From Aeromonas taiwanensis (GTDB lineage: Bacteria > Pseudomonadota > Gammaproteobacteria > Enterobacterales > Aeromonadaceae): DNA of 64,000 nucleotides. The position numbers were made by a program, and so were the translations under genes. The notes beneath the pieces were generated by a model that did no database searches, was not told where the DNA came from, and saw nothing but the letters and a program-made list of their open reading frames with translations. The DNA lies in contig NZ_CDDD01000008.1 of assembly GCF_000820165.1 (NCBI RefSeq), forward strand, positions 1-64,000, written 5' to 3'. Every line of letters starts with the position of its first letter. Positions within the stretch are counted from its first letter, which is position 1. Below are positions 8,548-17,033 of the stretch, piece after piece.

Positions 8548-9204
8548 TTAGCCCTTCAGGCCACCGAGAAACTCGGCACGGGTGTCGGGCTGGGTCTTGA
8601 ACACGCCACCCAGGGAGGTGGTGGTGGTGTAGGAGGTGGAGTCCATCACGCCGCGAGCCTTCACGCAAAAATGGGTCGCTTTGATGCTGATGGCCACGTC
8701 CTGGGTGCCGAGCAGGGTCTGCAGCGCCAGCAGGATCTGCTGGGTGAGCCGCTCCTGCACCTGGGGCCGGCGGGCGAAGAACTGCACGATGCGGTTGATC
8801 TTCGAGAGGCCAATCACCTTGCCGCGGGGAATGTAGGCCACGTGGGCAAAGCCGTCTATGGTGACGAAATGGTGTTCGCAGGTGCTGGTCAGGCTGATGT
8901 CCCGCACCATGATCATCTCGTCCACCTTCATCTTGTTCTCGATCACCGTCACCTTGGGGAAGGTGGCATAGTCGAGGCCGGAGAAGATCTCGTTCACGTA
9001 CATCTTGGCGATGCGGTGCGGCGTCTCTGCCAGACTGTCGTCGGCCAGATCCAGCCCCAGCGTCTCCATGATGGCGCGCATATGGCCTTCGATTTTTTCC
9101 TTCTTCTGCTGGCCGTTCAGTGCATTGGCCACCAGAGGTGTCTCGAGGCCCTGGGCCTCCAGCGCTGCCCTGACCAACAGGGCTTCCTGGCTTAAGCTCG
9201 TCAT
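8548..9204 (-). CDS. folE: GTP cyclohydrolase I, type IA
   Basis: A 218-residue enzyme making dihydroneopterin triphosphate from GTP, the first step of folate synthesis. Zinc ligands Cys109, His112 (STCEHHF) and Cys180 (HFCVKARG) are all present. The substrate loop [22 protein letters not shown] and the block [14 protein letters not shown] are typical. Length matches E. coli FolE (222 aa). A GGGAGAG lies upstream of the ATG. It is transcribed alone, divergent from moeA. Confidence 0.97.
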   Translation of the reverse strand: MTSLSQEALLVRAALEAQGLETPLVANALNGQQKKEKIEGHMRAIMETLGLDLADDSLAETPHRIAKMYVNEIFSGLDYATFPKVTVIENKMKVDEMIMVRDISLTSTCEHHFVTIDGFAHVAYIPRGKVIGLSKINRIVQFFARRPQVQERLTQQILLALQTLLGTQDVAISIKATHFCVKARGVMDSTSYTTTTSLGGVFKTQPDTRAEFLGGLKG

Positions 9205-9275
9205 CGTGTTTCTCTCCCACGCTCAGGGACTGTGTTGGCCTTCGGCATGGTGCCATGGCGCAATCTTACAGGGCG

Positions 9276-9303
9276 ATTATTGTCATAATTCTGACTAACT
9301 CAA
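9276..9303 (-). promoter_or_regulatory. Putative folE promoter
   Basis: On the minus strand, TTGAGT (9298-9303), a 16-base spacer and AATAAT (9276-9281) sit in the only AT-rich stretch upstream of folE, about 75 bp before its ATG. Confidence 0.5.
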
Positions 9304-9531
9304 GCCCGTTCCCTGACTTTATGCCAAACCGCTCCCTTTTCCCTGCCCCGGCCTGCCCATCCGGGGGGCGCAGTGGTGACCCGGTCGGCACTGCCGTCGC
9401 GGCATGGAACGCCGCCCCAGCCTGCGATGCCCTCTCTCTATCGGGTGGCCATGCAAGGGGATAGTCGGACCACCCTTCCCCCGCCCGGGAGTGCCTTTCC
9501 CGCATTCCTTGGCGATCAGCCTGCCCATCCG

Positions 9532-9555
9532 GGCGGATTTTTGGGATAATCCGCC
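9532..9555 (+). promoter_or_regulatory. moeA: Inverted repeat over a moeA -10 box
   Basis: GGCGGATT (9532-9539) and AATCCGCC (9548-9555) are perfect inverted arms with an 8-base centre. The element GATAAT (9545-9550) inside it resembles a -10 hexamer that would start transcription ~20 bases before the Shine-Dalgarno of moeA. A repressor bound here would block the promoter. Confidence 0.4.
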
Positions 9556-9581
9556 CCCTACACACCAGAGAGGTCATGATG

Positions 9582-10808
9582 ATGGGATTCGATACCGGTG
9601 CACTCCTCCCCTTGGACAAGGCGCTGCAAGGGATGCTGGAACAACTCACCTGCTGCTGCGAGACGGAGCAACTGCCGCTGCCCCAGGCGCTGGATCGGAT
9701 ACTGGCCGAGGAGATCAGCTCCCCCCTCTCGGTCCCCCCCTTCGACAATGCCGCCATGGACGGCTATGCCGTGCGCCTGGCAGATCTCGCCGCCGGCACC
9801 CCGCTTCCCGTGGCGGGCAAGGCCTTCGCCGGCCAGCCCTATGACGGCGAATGGCCAGCCGGCCATTGCATCCGCATCATGACCGGGGCCCCCGTGCCCG
9901 CGGGCACTGAGGCGGTGGTGATGCAGGAAGAAACGCAGGCCGGCAACGACGGGATCACTTTTCTGACCAATCCCGCCCCCGGCCAGAATATCCGCCGCCG
10001 TGGCGAGGACATGGCACAAGGCTCCCGGGTGCTCGCGAGCGGTCTGCGCCTGAGCCCCCGGGAGCTGCCGCTGCTGGCCTCCCTTGGCATCGCCAGCGTC
10101 TCGGTGCGCCGGCCGCTGAAGGTGGCCATCTTCAGCACTGGCGATGAGCTCAAGCCCCTGGGCACCCCGCTCCGGCATGGGGACATCTACGATTCCAACC
10201 GCTACGGGGTCAAGGCGATGCTGACCCGCATGGGCATAGACTGCCTGGACCTTGGCATCATCCCCGACGATCCGGCCGCCCTGCGCGCCGCCTTCCTGCA
10301 GGCCGACCGCGAGGCCGATGCCCTGATCACCACCGGCGGCGTCTCGGTCGGCGAGGCGGACTTCACCAAGCAGCTGCTCGAAGAGCTCGGGGAGATCGGC
10401 TTCTGGAAGCTCGCCATCAAGCCGGGCAAGCCCTTTGCCTTCGGCCGGCTGCCTCACGCCTGGTTCTTCGGCTTGCCGGGCAACCCGGTCTCCGCCATGG
10501 TTACCTTCGATCAGCTGGTGCAGCCGGCGCTGGCCCGCCTCGCCGGCCAGCAGTTCGAGCGCCCCATCCTCCTCAAGGCGACAGTCACCGAGTCGCTTAA
10601 AAAGAGCCCGGGACGACTCGACTTCCAGCGCGGCATATTGAGCGCGGGCCCAGACGGCCTGGAGGTGCGCAGCACCGGCTCCCAGGACTCCGGGGTATTC
10701 AGCTCCCTGTCCCGGGCCAACTGCTACATCGTGCTCGAGCAGGAGCGCGGCAAGGTGGCCGCCGGCGAGACGGTGACCGTCGAGCCCTTCTCGGGGCTGC
10801 TGCTGTGA
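9582..10808 (+). CDS. moeA: Molybdopterin molybdenumtransferase MoeA
   Basis: A 408-residue enzyme that inserts molybdate into adenylylated molybdopterin. Signature blocks are [61 protein letters not shown] and GLPGNPVSA. Three ATGs occur in a row (9576, 9579, 9582). I chose the third because AGAGAGG lies eight bases upstream and the protein then begins MGFDTG like E. coli MoeA (MEFTTG). The end overlaps moeB by four bases (GTGA), making a moeAB operon as in E. coli. Confidence 0.96.
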   Translation: MGFDTGALLPLDKALQGMLEQLTCCCETEQLPLPQALDRILAEEISSPLSVPPFDNAAMDGYAVRLADLAAGTPLPVAGKAFAGQPYDGEWPAGHCIRIMTGAPVPAGTEAVVMQEETQAGNDGITFLTNPAPGQNIRRRGEDMAQGSRVLASGLRLSPRELPLLASLGIASVSVRRPLKVAIFSTGDELKPLGTPLRHGDIYDSNRYGVKAMLTRMGIDCLDLGIIPDDPAALRAAFLQADREADALITTGGVSVGEADFTKQLLEELGEIGFWKLAIKPGKPFAFGRLPHAWFFGLPGNPVSAMVTFDQLVQPALARLAGQQFERPILLKATVTESLKKSPGRLDFQRGILSAGPDGLEVRSTGSQDSGVFSSLSRANCYIVLEQERGKVAAGETVTVEPFSGLLL

Positions 10809-11560
10809 GCGAGATCCTGAGCGACGCGGAGCTCCTGCGCTACAACCGCCAGATAGTGCTCAAGTCCTTCGACTTCGAGGGGCAGGAGGCACTCAAACAG
10901 GCTAGCGTACTGGTGATCGGCGCCGGGGGCCTCGGCTGCGCCGCCAGCCAGTATCTGGCGGTGGCCGGGGTCGGCCGGCTGACCCTGGTGGATTTCGATC
11001 GGGTGGAACTCTCCAACCTGCAGCGCCAGGTGCTGCACACCGATGAGCGCATCGGCCAGTACAAGGTGGACTCCGCCGCCCTGGCGCTAAGGGCACTCAA
11101 TCCCTGGCTCGAGGTGGAGACCCACGCCACCCTCGCCGACGAGGCTCTGCTCGATGCCCTGCTGCCGAGCCATCAGCTGGTGCTCGACTGCACCGACAAC
11201 GTCGCCATCCGCAACCTGCTCAACCTATGCGCGCGCCGGCACAAGGTGCCCCTGGTCAGCGGCGCCGCCATCCGGCTCGAAGGGCAGCTCTGCAGCTTCA
11301 CCTGGCAGGAGGACGAGCCCTGCTACGCCTGCCTCAGCGCCCTGTTTGGCGAGCAGTCCCTCAGCTGCGTGGAGGCCGGAGTGCTGGCCCCCGTGGTCGG
11401 CCTGGTGGGCAGCCTGCAGGCCCTCGAAGCCATCAAGCTACTGGCCGGCACAGGCAGGCACCATGGCGGTCGCCTGCTGATGATTGACGGCCTCCAGGGC
11501 AGCTTTCGCGAGATGAAGCTGCCCAAACGGCCAGACTGTCCGGTCTGCTCCAAGCCCTGA
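10805..11560 (+). CDS. moeB: Molybdopterin-synthase adenylyltransferase MoeB
   Basis: A 251-residue E1-like enzyme that adenylates the C-terminal Gly-Gly of MoaD before sulfur transfer. Seen are the nucleotide loop [19 protein letters not shown], [13 protein letters not shown] (as [16 protein letters not shown]), DCTDN, and zinc-binding CYAC and C-terminal CPVC pairs. The conserved Cys of the SCVEAGV segment is in place. The GTG start is nested in the moeA stop, so translation is coupled. Confidence 0.96.
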   Translation: MSEILSDAELLRYNRQIVLKSFDFEGQEALKQASVLVIGAGGLGCAASQYLAVAGVGRLTLVDFDRVELSNLQRQVLHTDERIGQYKVDSAALALRALNPWLEVETHATLADEALLDALLPSHQLVLDCTDNVAIRNLLNLCARRHKVPLVSGAAIRLEGQLCSFTWQEDEPCYACLSALFGEQSLSCVEAGVLAPVVGLVGSLQALEAIKLLAGTGRHHGGRLLMIDGLQGSFREMKLPKRPDCPVCSKP

Positions 11561-11572
11561 GCAGCCCCCACA

Positions 11573-11602
11573 AAAAAGCCGAACCCCGGGGTTCGGCTTT
11601 TT
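11573..11602. terminator. Bidirectional terminator after moeB
   Basis: A perfectly self-complementary 30-bp element: AAAAAGCCGAACCCC is mirrored by GGGGTTCGGCTTTTT. It has a T5 on the plus strand and A5/T5 symmetry for the convergent gene ending at 11625. Confidence 0.88.
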
Positions 11603-11624
11603 GCATGGCGGTGTCGACAGGGCC

Positions 11625-12443
11625 CTAGAAGATCCCCTTCGCCTTGACCTTCTTCATGCTCGCCACCTGGTTCGAGAGATCCTCGATAAGCGGCTCCGCC
11701 GCCTCCGCGGCCCCTGGCCCACGCACCGGCTGGCTGGCCAGGCGCTGGATCAGGCGGTGCTGCTCGCGGATGAGGCGGGACTGCTCCTCCAGCTGGCGGG
11801 AGAGCAGCTCGATGCTGCTAGCCAGGGGCGCCAGATCCGCCGGCTCCCCCGCCGCCGCGGCGGGCAGCCTGCCCGCGATGGCCTCGGCCAGCTGGTCGTG
11901 ATCGAGCGGGGCCGGCAGCCCCTGCTTCAGTTCGTCCCACAGCTCGACGGGTTGCTGCTCGCCGATGCGGCTTACTATCTCGTCCACCAGACTGTCCGGA
12001 AGCGGCGCCGCGGCCTGCTGGCCCAGACGCTGAACTATCTCGTCCGCCAGCCCCCGGTTATCCCCCTGCCCCAGCCGGGGAGCCAGCCTGGCCACTATCT
12101 CGTCGATCAGGGTGTCGGGCAGCGCGGGCGCCCTGCCCTCCCCCAGATCGAACCCGCAGCTGGCGAAGACGTGGCGCAGGGTCGCGAGGTTCACCTGCTC
12201 GGGGCCGAAGGCATTGGCCACCGCCTTGCACAGGCTCGGGGCCAGCACGTACATGAACATCCCGGAGAGGTAGATGTCCTTGTGAAAACGGCTCCTGGAG
12301 AAGTCGAACTCCTCCACATCGTCCTGGATCTTGCGCGCCCGCTGATACCAGCTTTGCAAGATCCCGGCCGCGTAGCGATCAGACTCCAGCGCACCCGGAT
12401 CCATGAAGATGGAGAAGGTCATGCGCTTGAGTTGACTACTCAT
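11625..12443 (-). CDS. ParR-like adaptor partner of the ParM homolog, with long repeat-bearing tail
   Basis: A 272-residue protein encoded directly after the ParM homolog; the two overlap by eight bases. Residues ~1-100 look like a ParR/StbB DNA-binding part (SRFHKDIYLSGMFMYVLAPS resembles the R1 ParR ribbon-helix-helix region). Unlike plasmid ParR (~95-120 aa), it continues with four copies of a helical motif LPDxLxDEIVxRL at about 108-120, 131-140, 148-160 and 184-193. A likely coiled coil at 207-237 and a lysine-rich end (MKKVKAKG) follow. Role inferred from position: couple DNA to the actin filament. Not verified by search. Confidence 0.55.
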   Translation of the reverse strand: MSSQLKRMTFSIFMDPGALESDRYAAGILQSWYQRARKIQDDVEEFDFSRSRFHKDIYLSGMFMYVLAPSLCKAVANAFGPEQVNLATLRHVFASCGFDLGEGRAPALPDTLIDEIVARLAPRLGQGDNRGLADEIVQRLGQQAAAPLPDSLVDEIVSRIGEQQPVELWDELKQGLPAPLDHDQLAEAIAGRLPAAAAGEPADLAPLASSIELLSRQLEEQSRLIREQHRLIQRLASQPVRGPGAAEAAEPLIEDLSNQVASMKKVKAKGIF

Positions 12444-13479
12444 CGCCGACCTCGGCCATCACTGGCGATTCCCGGTACACCTCTTCCTCTTCCGTGGTGT
12501 AGAGGCAGATCTCCCGCGCCAGAGCGGACTGGGCGTCGTCCAGCAGCTCCACCCGCTCCCCCAGGGTCGGGTAGGCGGCCTTGATGGCATCAAAGATAAG
12601 GGAAGCCCCGCCACCGACCAGGTAGACCCGGTTCGGGTTCTTGGCGAACTTCTTCGCCTCGTGGGCCACCTGGGAACCGAGCTCGTCGATCTTGTTCTGC
12701 ATCTTCTCGAGGATCTTCGGGATCTGGCTCTCGTCGTTGACCACGTCCCGCACGAAGCTCATGTCGTGGCGACGCTTGATGAACTCGTTGGCCACCAGGT
12801 AGCTGGAGTCGCTGTCTGCCGCCGCCAGGGCCTTGCGGGTCGCATCGGTCACCATGGAGACGCCGATCTCGTTGTTGCCGTAGACGTCGGAGACGTCGTC
12901 AAACTCGCCGACGATGATCCCCATGTCCAGGGTGGTGCCGCCGCAGTCGATCACTAGCGTCTTGGTGAACTCGTTGCAGCCCGAGCCAATCAGGCGGGAG
13001 AGCGCCGCCGGCAGGCTCTCCGGCATCACCTCCACGCTGACGATGTTGAACAGCTCCCCCTTGTTGAGGCTGATGGCCCGCATCAGGTTGCGGCGCTTCT
13101 TCTCTATCTTCTCTTCGTTGCGCTGGCAGTCGTCCGGGTTGTAGAACTCGGTGATGGGCAGGGTGACCGTGATGGCCACGTCACGGGGGGCAACCCCGGT
13201 CTGCAACAGGGCATGGTGCACGGAGAGCAGGTTCAGATCATCGTACTGGTACTCCACGTGGGTGGTGGCCAGGGACTTGTCGGAGGTGGCGTCGTAGGTG
13301 TACTTGGTGTTGCCTATCTCGTAGTTGTAGATCTTCTTGTCCTTGCGCAAGGCGGCGCTCTTCCAGTCTTTGCGAAAAGAGTTGGGGGAGATGATGGTCT
13401 TGAGCACCTTGTTCTCGATCCAGCTCACCTTGACGTTGGTCGAGCCATCGTCGATGGCCATTTTCATTACTTCAGACAT
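12436..13479 (-). CDS. parM: ParM/StbA-type actin-like ATPase (chromosomal)
   Basis: A 347-residue actin-fold protein that aligns by eye with R1 plasmid ParM along most of its length: IDDGSTNVKVSW (ParM FIDDGSTNIKLQW), ISPNSFRKDW, VHHALLQTG, TLPITEFY, VMPESLPA, VIDCGGTTLDMG (phosphate 2), GVSMVTDA and YLVGGGASLI (adenosine loop). ParM polymerises with ATP to push DNA apart. I start at the ATG at 13479; the 28 upstream codons overlap an inverted repeat and are unlikely coding. ATGs at 13467 and 13461 are alternatives. It has a C-terminal acidic tail. No replication or transfer gene is nearby, so this is a chromosomal copy. Confidence 0.88.
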   Translation of the reverse strand: MSEVMKMAIDDGSTNVKVSWIENKVLKTIISPNSFRKDWKSAALRKDKKIYNYEIGNTKYTYDATSDKSLATTHVEYQYDDLNLLSVHHALLQTGVAPRDVAITVTLPITEFYNPDDCQRNEEKIEKKRRNLMRAISLNKGELFNIVSVEVMPESLPAALSRLIGSGCNEFTKTLVIDCGGTTLDMGIIVGEFDDVSDVYGNNEIGVSMVTDATRKALAAADSDSSYLVANEFIKRRHDMSFVRDVVNDESQIPKILEKMQNKIDELGSQVAHEAKKFAKNPNRVYLVGGGASLIFDAIKAAYPTLGERVELLDDAQSALAREICLYTTEEEEVYRESPVMAEVGDE

Positions 13480-13508
13480 GAGGAAATACCTGTTAGATAG
13501 AGCAAATA

Positions 13509-13552
13509 GGTCCGATTGCCTTGCCATCTGCCAATGGCAAGGCGATCGGACC
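13509..13552. promoter_or_regulatory. 44-bp inverted repeat upstream of parM (operator or centromere candidate)
   Basis: Two 19-base arms (13509-13527 and 13534-13552) match at 18 of 19 positions around a 6-base centre. The element lies 30 bp upstream of the parM ATG. No clear U-tract follows on either strand, so a terminator role for the upstream hydrolase gene is weak. ParR proteins bind repeats upstream of parM in plasmids, but those are usually direct repeats. Confidence 0.55.
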
Positions 13553-13590
13553 AATACATACACGGGTGATAGGGCTAAGGGGCGACAAGT

Positions 13591-14370
13591 TTAATGAGTT
13601 TCTAAAATCCGGTGAAGCAAATGATTGAATCCGGCGGGATTTTCCGCCGGCCAGGCGTGGTGGCCCTCGGGGGTATGGATGGTGGCGTTCGGCAGGGAAG
13701 CGAACTGCTCCACCCGCTTGGCCAGCGGCAGGTAGTCGTGGCTGGTGGAGACGATGGCCACCGGCTGCCGGATGTTGCCGAGCCGGGCGCGCACCGACCA
13801 GCCGGGCAGCCCATCCAGCAGGGCCCGGTAGGTCTTCTTCCTGTTGTTCTGCACGAAGCGCAGTCGGAAGGTGCGGCGCACCTGGGCGAGCTCGGGGCCG
13901 GGGAAGAGCTCGCGCCCCAGCCACCAGGCTAGCGGTCGCATGCCGAACCAGCGCAGCCACTTGAGGCGCTGGGCGTAGCGCTCCTGCTCCTTGGGGGTCT
14001 CCAGCAGAAATTCGCTGAAGCCGTTGACCAGCACCAGTCCCTGCACCTTGTGGGGCAGTTGCAGCGCCAGCTCCAGCGCCACCATGGCCCCGAGCGACAA
14101 CCCCACCACCCAGGCAGGCCCGGGCTGTTCGTCGAGCCAGCGGGCCACATCCGCCGCCAGGGTTGGCACGTCGAAGGGCCCCTCCTGCAAGCTCTTGCCG
14201 TGCCCGCGCAAGTCCAGCGCCACCACCCGGTAGTGATCGCAGAAGTGCTCTATCTGGGCCTGCCAGTCGAGACTGGAGGAGCCCAGCCCGTGCAACAGCA
14301 CCAGCAGGGGCCCCTCCCCCGCAGTGCGCAGGGCCAGCCCGTGGGATTTCATTACCTGGTTGCGACGCAC
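13591..14370 (-). CDS. Alpha/beta-fold hydrolase
   Basis: A 259-residue serine hydrolase. Visible are the oxyanion loop LLHGLGSSSLDW, the strand ALDLRGHG, the nucleophile elbow GLSLGAMVALE, the acid region VSTSHDYLPL and the catalytic histidine in TPEGHHAWPAENP. The fold is shared by esterases, haloperoxidases and C-C hydrolases, and I cannot name a substrate. The GTG start at 14370 has AAGGAG seven bases upstream. It lies only 42 bp beyond modC on the same strand, so it may be read from the mod transcript. Confidence 0.88.
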   Translation of the reverse strand: MRRNQVMKSHGLALRTAGEGPLLVLLHGLGSSSLDWQAQIEHFCDHYRVVALDLRGHGKSLQEGPFDVPTLAADVARWLDEQPGPAWVVGLSLGAMVALELALQLPHKVQGLVLVNGFSEFLLETPKEQERYAQRLKWLRWFGMRPLAWWLGRELFPGPELAQVRRTFRLRFVQNNRKKTYRALLDGLPGWSVRARLGNIRQPVAIVSTSHDYLPLAKRVEQFASLPNATIHTPEGHHAWPAENPAGFNHLLHRILETH

Positions 14371-14412
14371 CCGTCCTCTCCTTACTTCGATAGCGGCCTG
14401 CCCGTACCGGCC

Positions 14413-15468
14413 TCAGCCCTCACCCACCAGGCTCACCGCCTTGACGTAGGCGTAGAGCCGCACTCCCGGCACCAGGGCGAGCCGTCTGGCGGAGCGGCTG
14501 GTGATCCGGGCCAGCAGTATCTGCTGCCCCAGAGCCAACTGCAACAGGGTTTGCCCGGGCCGGACCTCCCGCACCGCCAGCAGCCGGGTCTCCAGGCAGT
14601 TGGAGAGGCTGGAGTGCTCGATGGGGGTGGTGGCGATCACCAGATCCCGCGCCGCCACCTTGATCTGCAAGGGGCCCGCTTCATCGGGGGCATGCTCCAT
14701 GGTCACCATCAGAGGCTGCTCCCCGAGTCGCAGGGTCGCCATCTGCTCGGTGGCATCGTAGTGGGCCAGGGTGGCCGAAAGCATGACGCCGACGTCGTCG
14801 CGACTGGCGAGCGACAGGTCGGTGCGGGCGAAGATCTCCCCGGGGGTCCCTTGCGCCTCCACCCGGCCGCCTTCCAGCAGCACCAGCCGATCGCAGAGCA
14901 GGCTCACCTCCTCCATGGCGTGGCTGACGAAGATCATGGGGATGCCGCTCTCCTGCTGCAACCCTTTGAGCACGTGGGCCTGATGGATGCGGCTGCGCCT
15001 GTCCAGCGCCGAGAAGGGTTCGTCCAGCAGCAACAGATCAGGCTCCGCGAGGAGGGCACGCCCCAGGGCCACCCGCTGGCGCTGACCGCCGGAGAGGCCG
15101 TGGGCCGGTTGCCCCAGCAGCTCGGCAAAGCCGAGTCGCGTCGCCAGCGCCTCCGGCTGCCAGCGCCCACTGCCCTTGCCCGCCGCCAGCTGCAGGTTGC
15201 CGAGCACGGTCAGGTGGGGGAAGAGGCGGGCGTCCTGAAACACCAGGCCGATGCGGCGTGCCTCGGGCCGCAGGGTCGCCAGCTCCCGTCCCCGCCAGCG
15301 CAGGGAGTCTGCGGGAGCCCTGTCCAGCCCGGCGATGATGCGCAGCAAGGTGCTCTTGCCGCAGCCGGAGGGGCCGAACAGGCCGAGGATCCGGCTTGGG
15401 GCGAGCGACAGCTCGCACGCCAGGGTGAAAAGGCCGAAAGCCCGGTGGGCCTTGATCTCCAGGGTCAT
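14413..15468 (-). CDS. modC: Molybdate ABC transporter ATP-binding protein ModC
   Basis: A 351-residue ATPase of the molybdate importer. Walker A is GPSGCGKST, the signature is LSGGQRQRVALGRALL, Walker B is DLLLLDEPFSALD, and the switch His is in FVSHAMEE. The last ~65 residues form a MOP (molybdate-binding) domain, LETRLLAVREVRPGQTLLQLALGQQILLARIT in outline. The real start is the ATG at 15468, overlapping the modB stop as ATGA; a longer open frame through modB is spurious. Confidence 0.96.
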   Translation of the reverse strand: MTLEIKAHRAFGLFTLACELSLAPSRILGLFGPSGCGKSTLLRIIAGLDRAPADSLRWRGRELATLRPEARRIGLVFQDARLFPHLTVLGNLQLAAGKGSGRWQPEALATRLGFAELLGQPAHGLSGGQRQRVALGRALLAEPDLLLLDEPFSALDRRSRIHQAHVLKGLQQESGIPMIFVSHAMEEVSLLCDRLVLLEGGRVEAQGTPGEIFARTDLSLASRDDVGVMLSATLAHYDATEQMATLRLGEQPLMVTMEHAPDEAGPLQIKVAARDLVIATTPIEHSSLSNCLETRLLAVREVRPGQTLLQLALGQQILLARITSRSARRLALVPGVRLYAYVKAVSLVGEG

Positions 15469-16145
15469 CCGAATAGCCTCCGTTGCCGGCGCTGCAGGAC
15501 ACCGTAGACCAGCACCAGCATCACCAGGGAGAAGCCCATCAGGCCGCCCGCCAGCAGGTGGGCGTTCTGGTAATCCATCGCCTCCACGTGATCGAACAGG
15601 GCGATGGAGAGCACCTGGGTCTCGCCCGGGATGTTGCCCCCTATCATCAGCACCACGCCAAACTCCCCCAGGGTGTGGGCAAAGCCCAGGGCCGCCGCCA
15701 TCACGAAGCTCGGCAGCGTCATCGGCAGGATGATCTTGAAGAAGCGCTCCATGGGGCCGAGCCCCAGGGTGGCCGCCGCCTCCAGCTCCCGGTTGCCCAT
15801 GTTGACGAAGGCGGAGGTGAGGGGCTGCACCACGAAGGGGAGCGAGTAGATGACGGAGGCGATGAGCAGGCCGAGGAAGCTGAAGGCGAGCGGGGCCCCG
15901 AAGGTCTCCCGCCACCAGCTGCCAACGCCGTATTCGGGGGAGAACGCGATCAGCAGATAGAAGCCGAGCACGGTCGGGGGCAGCACCAGGGGCAGGGCCA
16001 CCAGGGCCTCCACCACGGGGCGCAGCCGGTGCTGGCTGCGAGACAGCCACCAGGCGAGCGGCGGGGAGAGGATCAGCAGTATGACGGTGGTGCTGGCCGC
16101 AAGCCTCAGGGTCAGCCAGACGGCCAGCAGATCCCCCTCACTCAT
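15465..16145 (-). CDS. modB: Molybdate ABC transporter permease ModB
   Basis: A 226-residue inner-membrane permease with about five transmembrane helices. The EAA loop, which docks on ModC, reads ELEAAATLGLGPMERFFKIILPMTLPS. The segments LPLVLPPTVLGFYLL and HTLGEFGVVLMIGGNIPGET are hallmark ModB sequence. It lies 99 bp after modA (with a hairpin in the gap) and overlaps modC by four bases. Confidence 0.96.
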   Translation of the reverse strand: MSEGDLLAVWLTLRLAASTTVILLILSPPLAWWLSRSQHRLRPVVEALVALPLVLPPTVLGFYLLIAFSPEYGVGSWWRETFGAPLAFSFLGLLIASVIYSLPFVVQPLTSAFVNMGNRELEAAATLGLGPMERFFKIILPMTLPSFVMAAALGFAHTLGEFGVVLMIGGNIPGETQVLSIALFDHVEAMDYQNAHLLAGGLMGFSLVMLVLVYGVLQRRQRRLFG

Positions 16146-16198
16146 GGCACCCCCGCGCGGGGTCCGGGTATGACATCCTGTGCCTCCTTATCGTCAGA

Positions 16199-16222
16199 CC
16201 GGCCAGCCCGAGGGCTGGCCGG
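16199..16222 (-). other. Strong hairpin between modA and modB
   Basis: A perfect 10-bp stem CCGGCCAGCC/GGCTGGCCGG with loop CGAG sits 22 bp after the modA stop. No U-run follows on the minus strand. An intercistronic hairpin after a binding-protein gene commonly protects its mRNA and gives more ModA than ModBC. Confidence 0.55.
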
Positions 16223-16244
16223 CGATCCTGGGGTCGGCCGTCAC

Positions 16245-16973
16245 TCATTGTGGCAGAGCATAACCTGCGGCCTTGATCTGCGCCTGGCCAGGGCCCTTGA
16301 GCCAGGCCACCAGGGCCTCCACCGCCTCCCCTTTCTTCAGCACCAGCCCCTGCTGTTCGATGGCCGGATAGAAGTCGGCCGGCACCGCCCAGGCTTCGTC
16401 AGTCTTGCCCGCCTCCACCAGGTTGGCCCAGGCGACGAAGCCCAGCCCCGCATTGCCGGTGTCGACGAACTGCCAGGTCTGGCTGATGTTGGTGCCGGTC
16501 AGCACCCGATACTGCTTGGGATCGATCTTGAGGTGGGCCAGGGTAGCCATGGCCGCGGCGCCATAGGGGGCGGTCTTCGGGTTCGCGATGGCCAGCTCCC
16601 CCTTCCAGTCGCGCAGGCTGGCCTCGTCGGGCACCGGGCCCCCCTTCTTCCACAGGCCCAGCTGGCCGATGGCATAGGTGAAGCGCTCACTCCCCTTGCC
16701 CTCTTTCTCCAGCTTCTCGGGGGTCACCACGTCGGCGGAGAGGAAGAGATCGAAGGGGGCGCCGTGGGTGATCTGGGTATAGAGCACCCCGGTGGCCGCC
16801 GAGCTGATGACGACGCTGTGCCCCGTCTTGGCGGTGAACTCCTTGCCGATGCGCTCCATGGTGCCCTTGAAGTTGGCCGCCACGGCCACCTTGACCTCAT
16901 CGGCCCGGGCCGCACCACTGAACATCGCGCCGGCACAGACCCCCAGCAACACCACGGTTACGAACGCTTTCAT
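16245..16973 (-). CDS. modA: Molybdate ABC transporter substrate-binding protein ModA
   Basis: A 242-residue periplasmic binding protein with an N-terminal signal peptide (cleavage after SGAARA). The oxyanion-binding segments AVAANFKGTMERIGKEF, ISSAATGVLYTQI, GAPFDLFLSAD and APYGAAAMATL, plus the FVDTGNAGLGFVAWANL block near the end, are typical of ModA. It starts the modABC unit, 60 bp after moaE on the same strand. Confidence 0.96.
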   Translation of the reverse strand: MKAFVTVVLLGVCAGAMFSGAARADEVKVAVAANFKGTMERIGKEFTAKTGHSVVISSAATGVLYTQITHGAPFDLFLSADVVTPEKLEKEGKGSERFTYAIGQLGLWKKGGPVPDEASLRDWKGELAIANPKTAPYGAAAMATLAHLKIDPKQYRVLTGTNISQTWQFVDTGNAGLGFVAWANLVEAGKTDEAWAVPADFYPAIEQQGLVLKKGEAVEALVAWLKGPGQAQIKAAGYALPQ

Positions 16974-17033
16974 TCCCTTACTCCCTTGACGGTCGGCACA
17001 GGGCCGACACCCGGATTGAGACGAGCCCAGGGC

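Larger units (their letters stand above)
9205..9581. other. folE/moeA divergent intergenic region (377 bp)
   Basis: No gene is seen. It holds the probable folE promoter at its left end, an inverted repeat over a moeA -10 box at its right end, and a 14-base direct repeat CCTGCCCATCCGGG (9352-9365 and 9520-9533). The middle is GC-rich with several short palindromes around CATGG/CCATG. Confidence 0.6.

Noticed and set aside
11625-13552. An integrated plasmid carrying parM/parR
   Set aside because: No replication, mobilisation, integrase or attachment repeats are seen, and base composition looks like the neighbours. A short remnant cannot be excluded.
13509-13552. Rho-independent terminator for the alpha/beta hydrolase gene
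   Set aside because: The stem is strong but the minus strand continues TATTTGCTC without a proper U-tract, so the operator/centromere reading is kept as equal or better.
14413-16050. A 545-codon open frame apparently fusing modC to upstream sequence
   Set aside because: The first ~194 codons are modB read in the wrong frame; modC has its own ATG at 15468 overlapping the modB stop.
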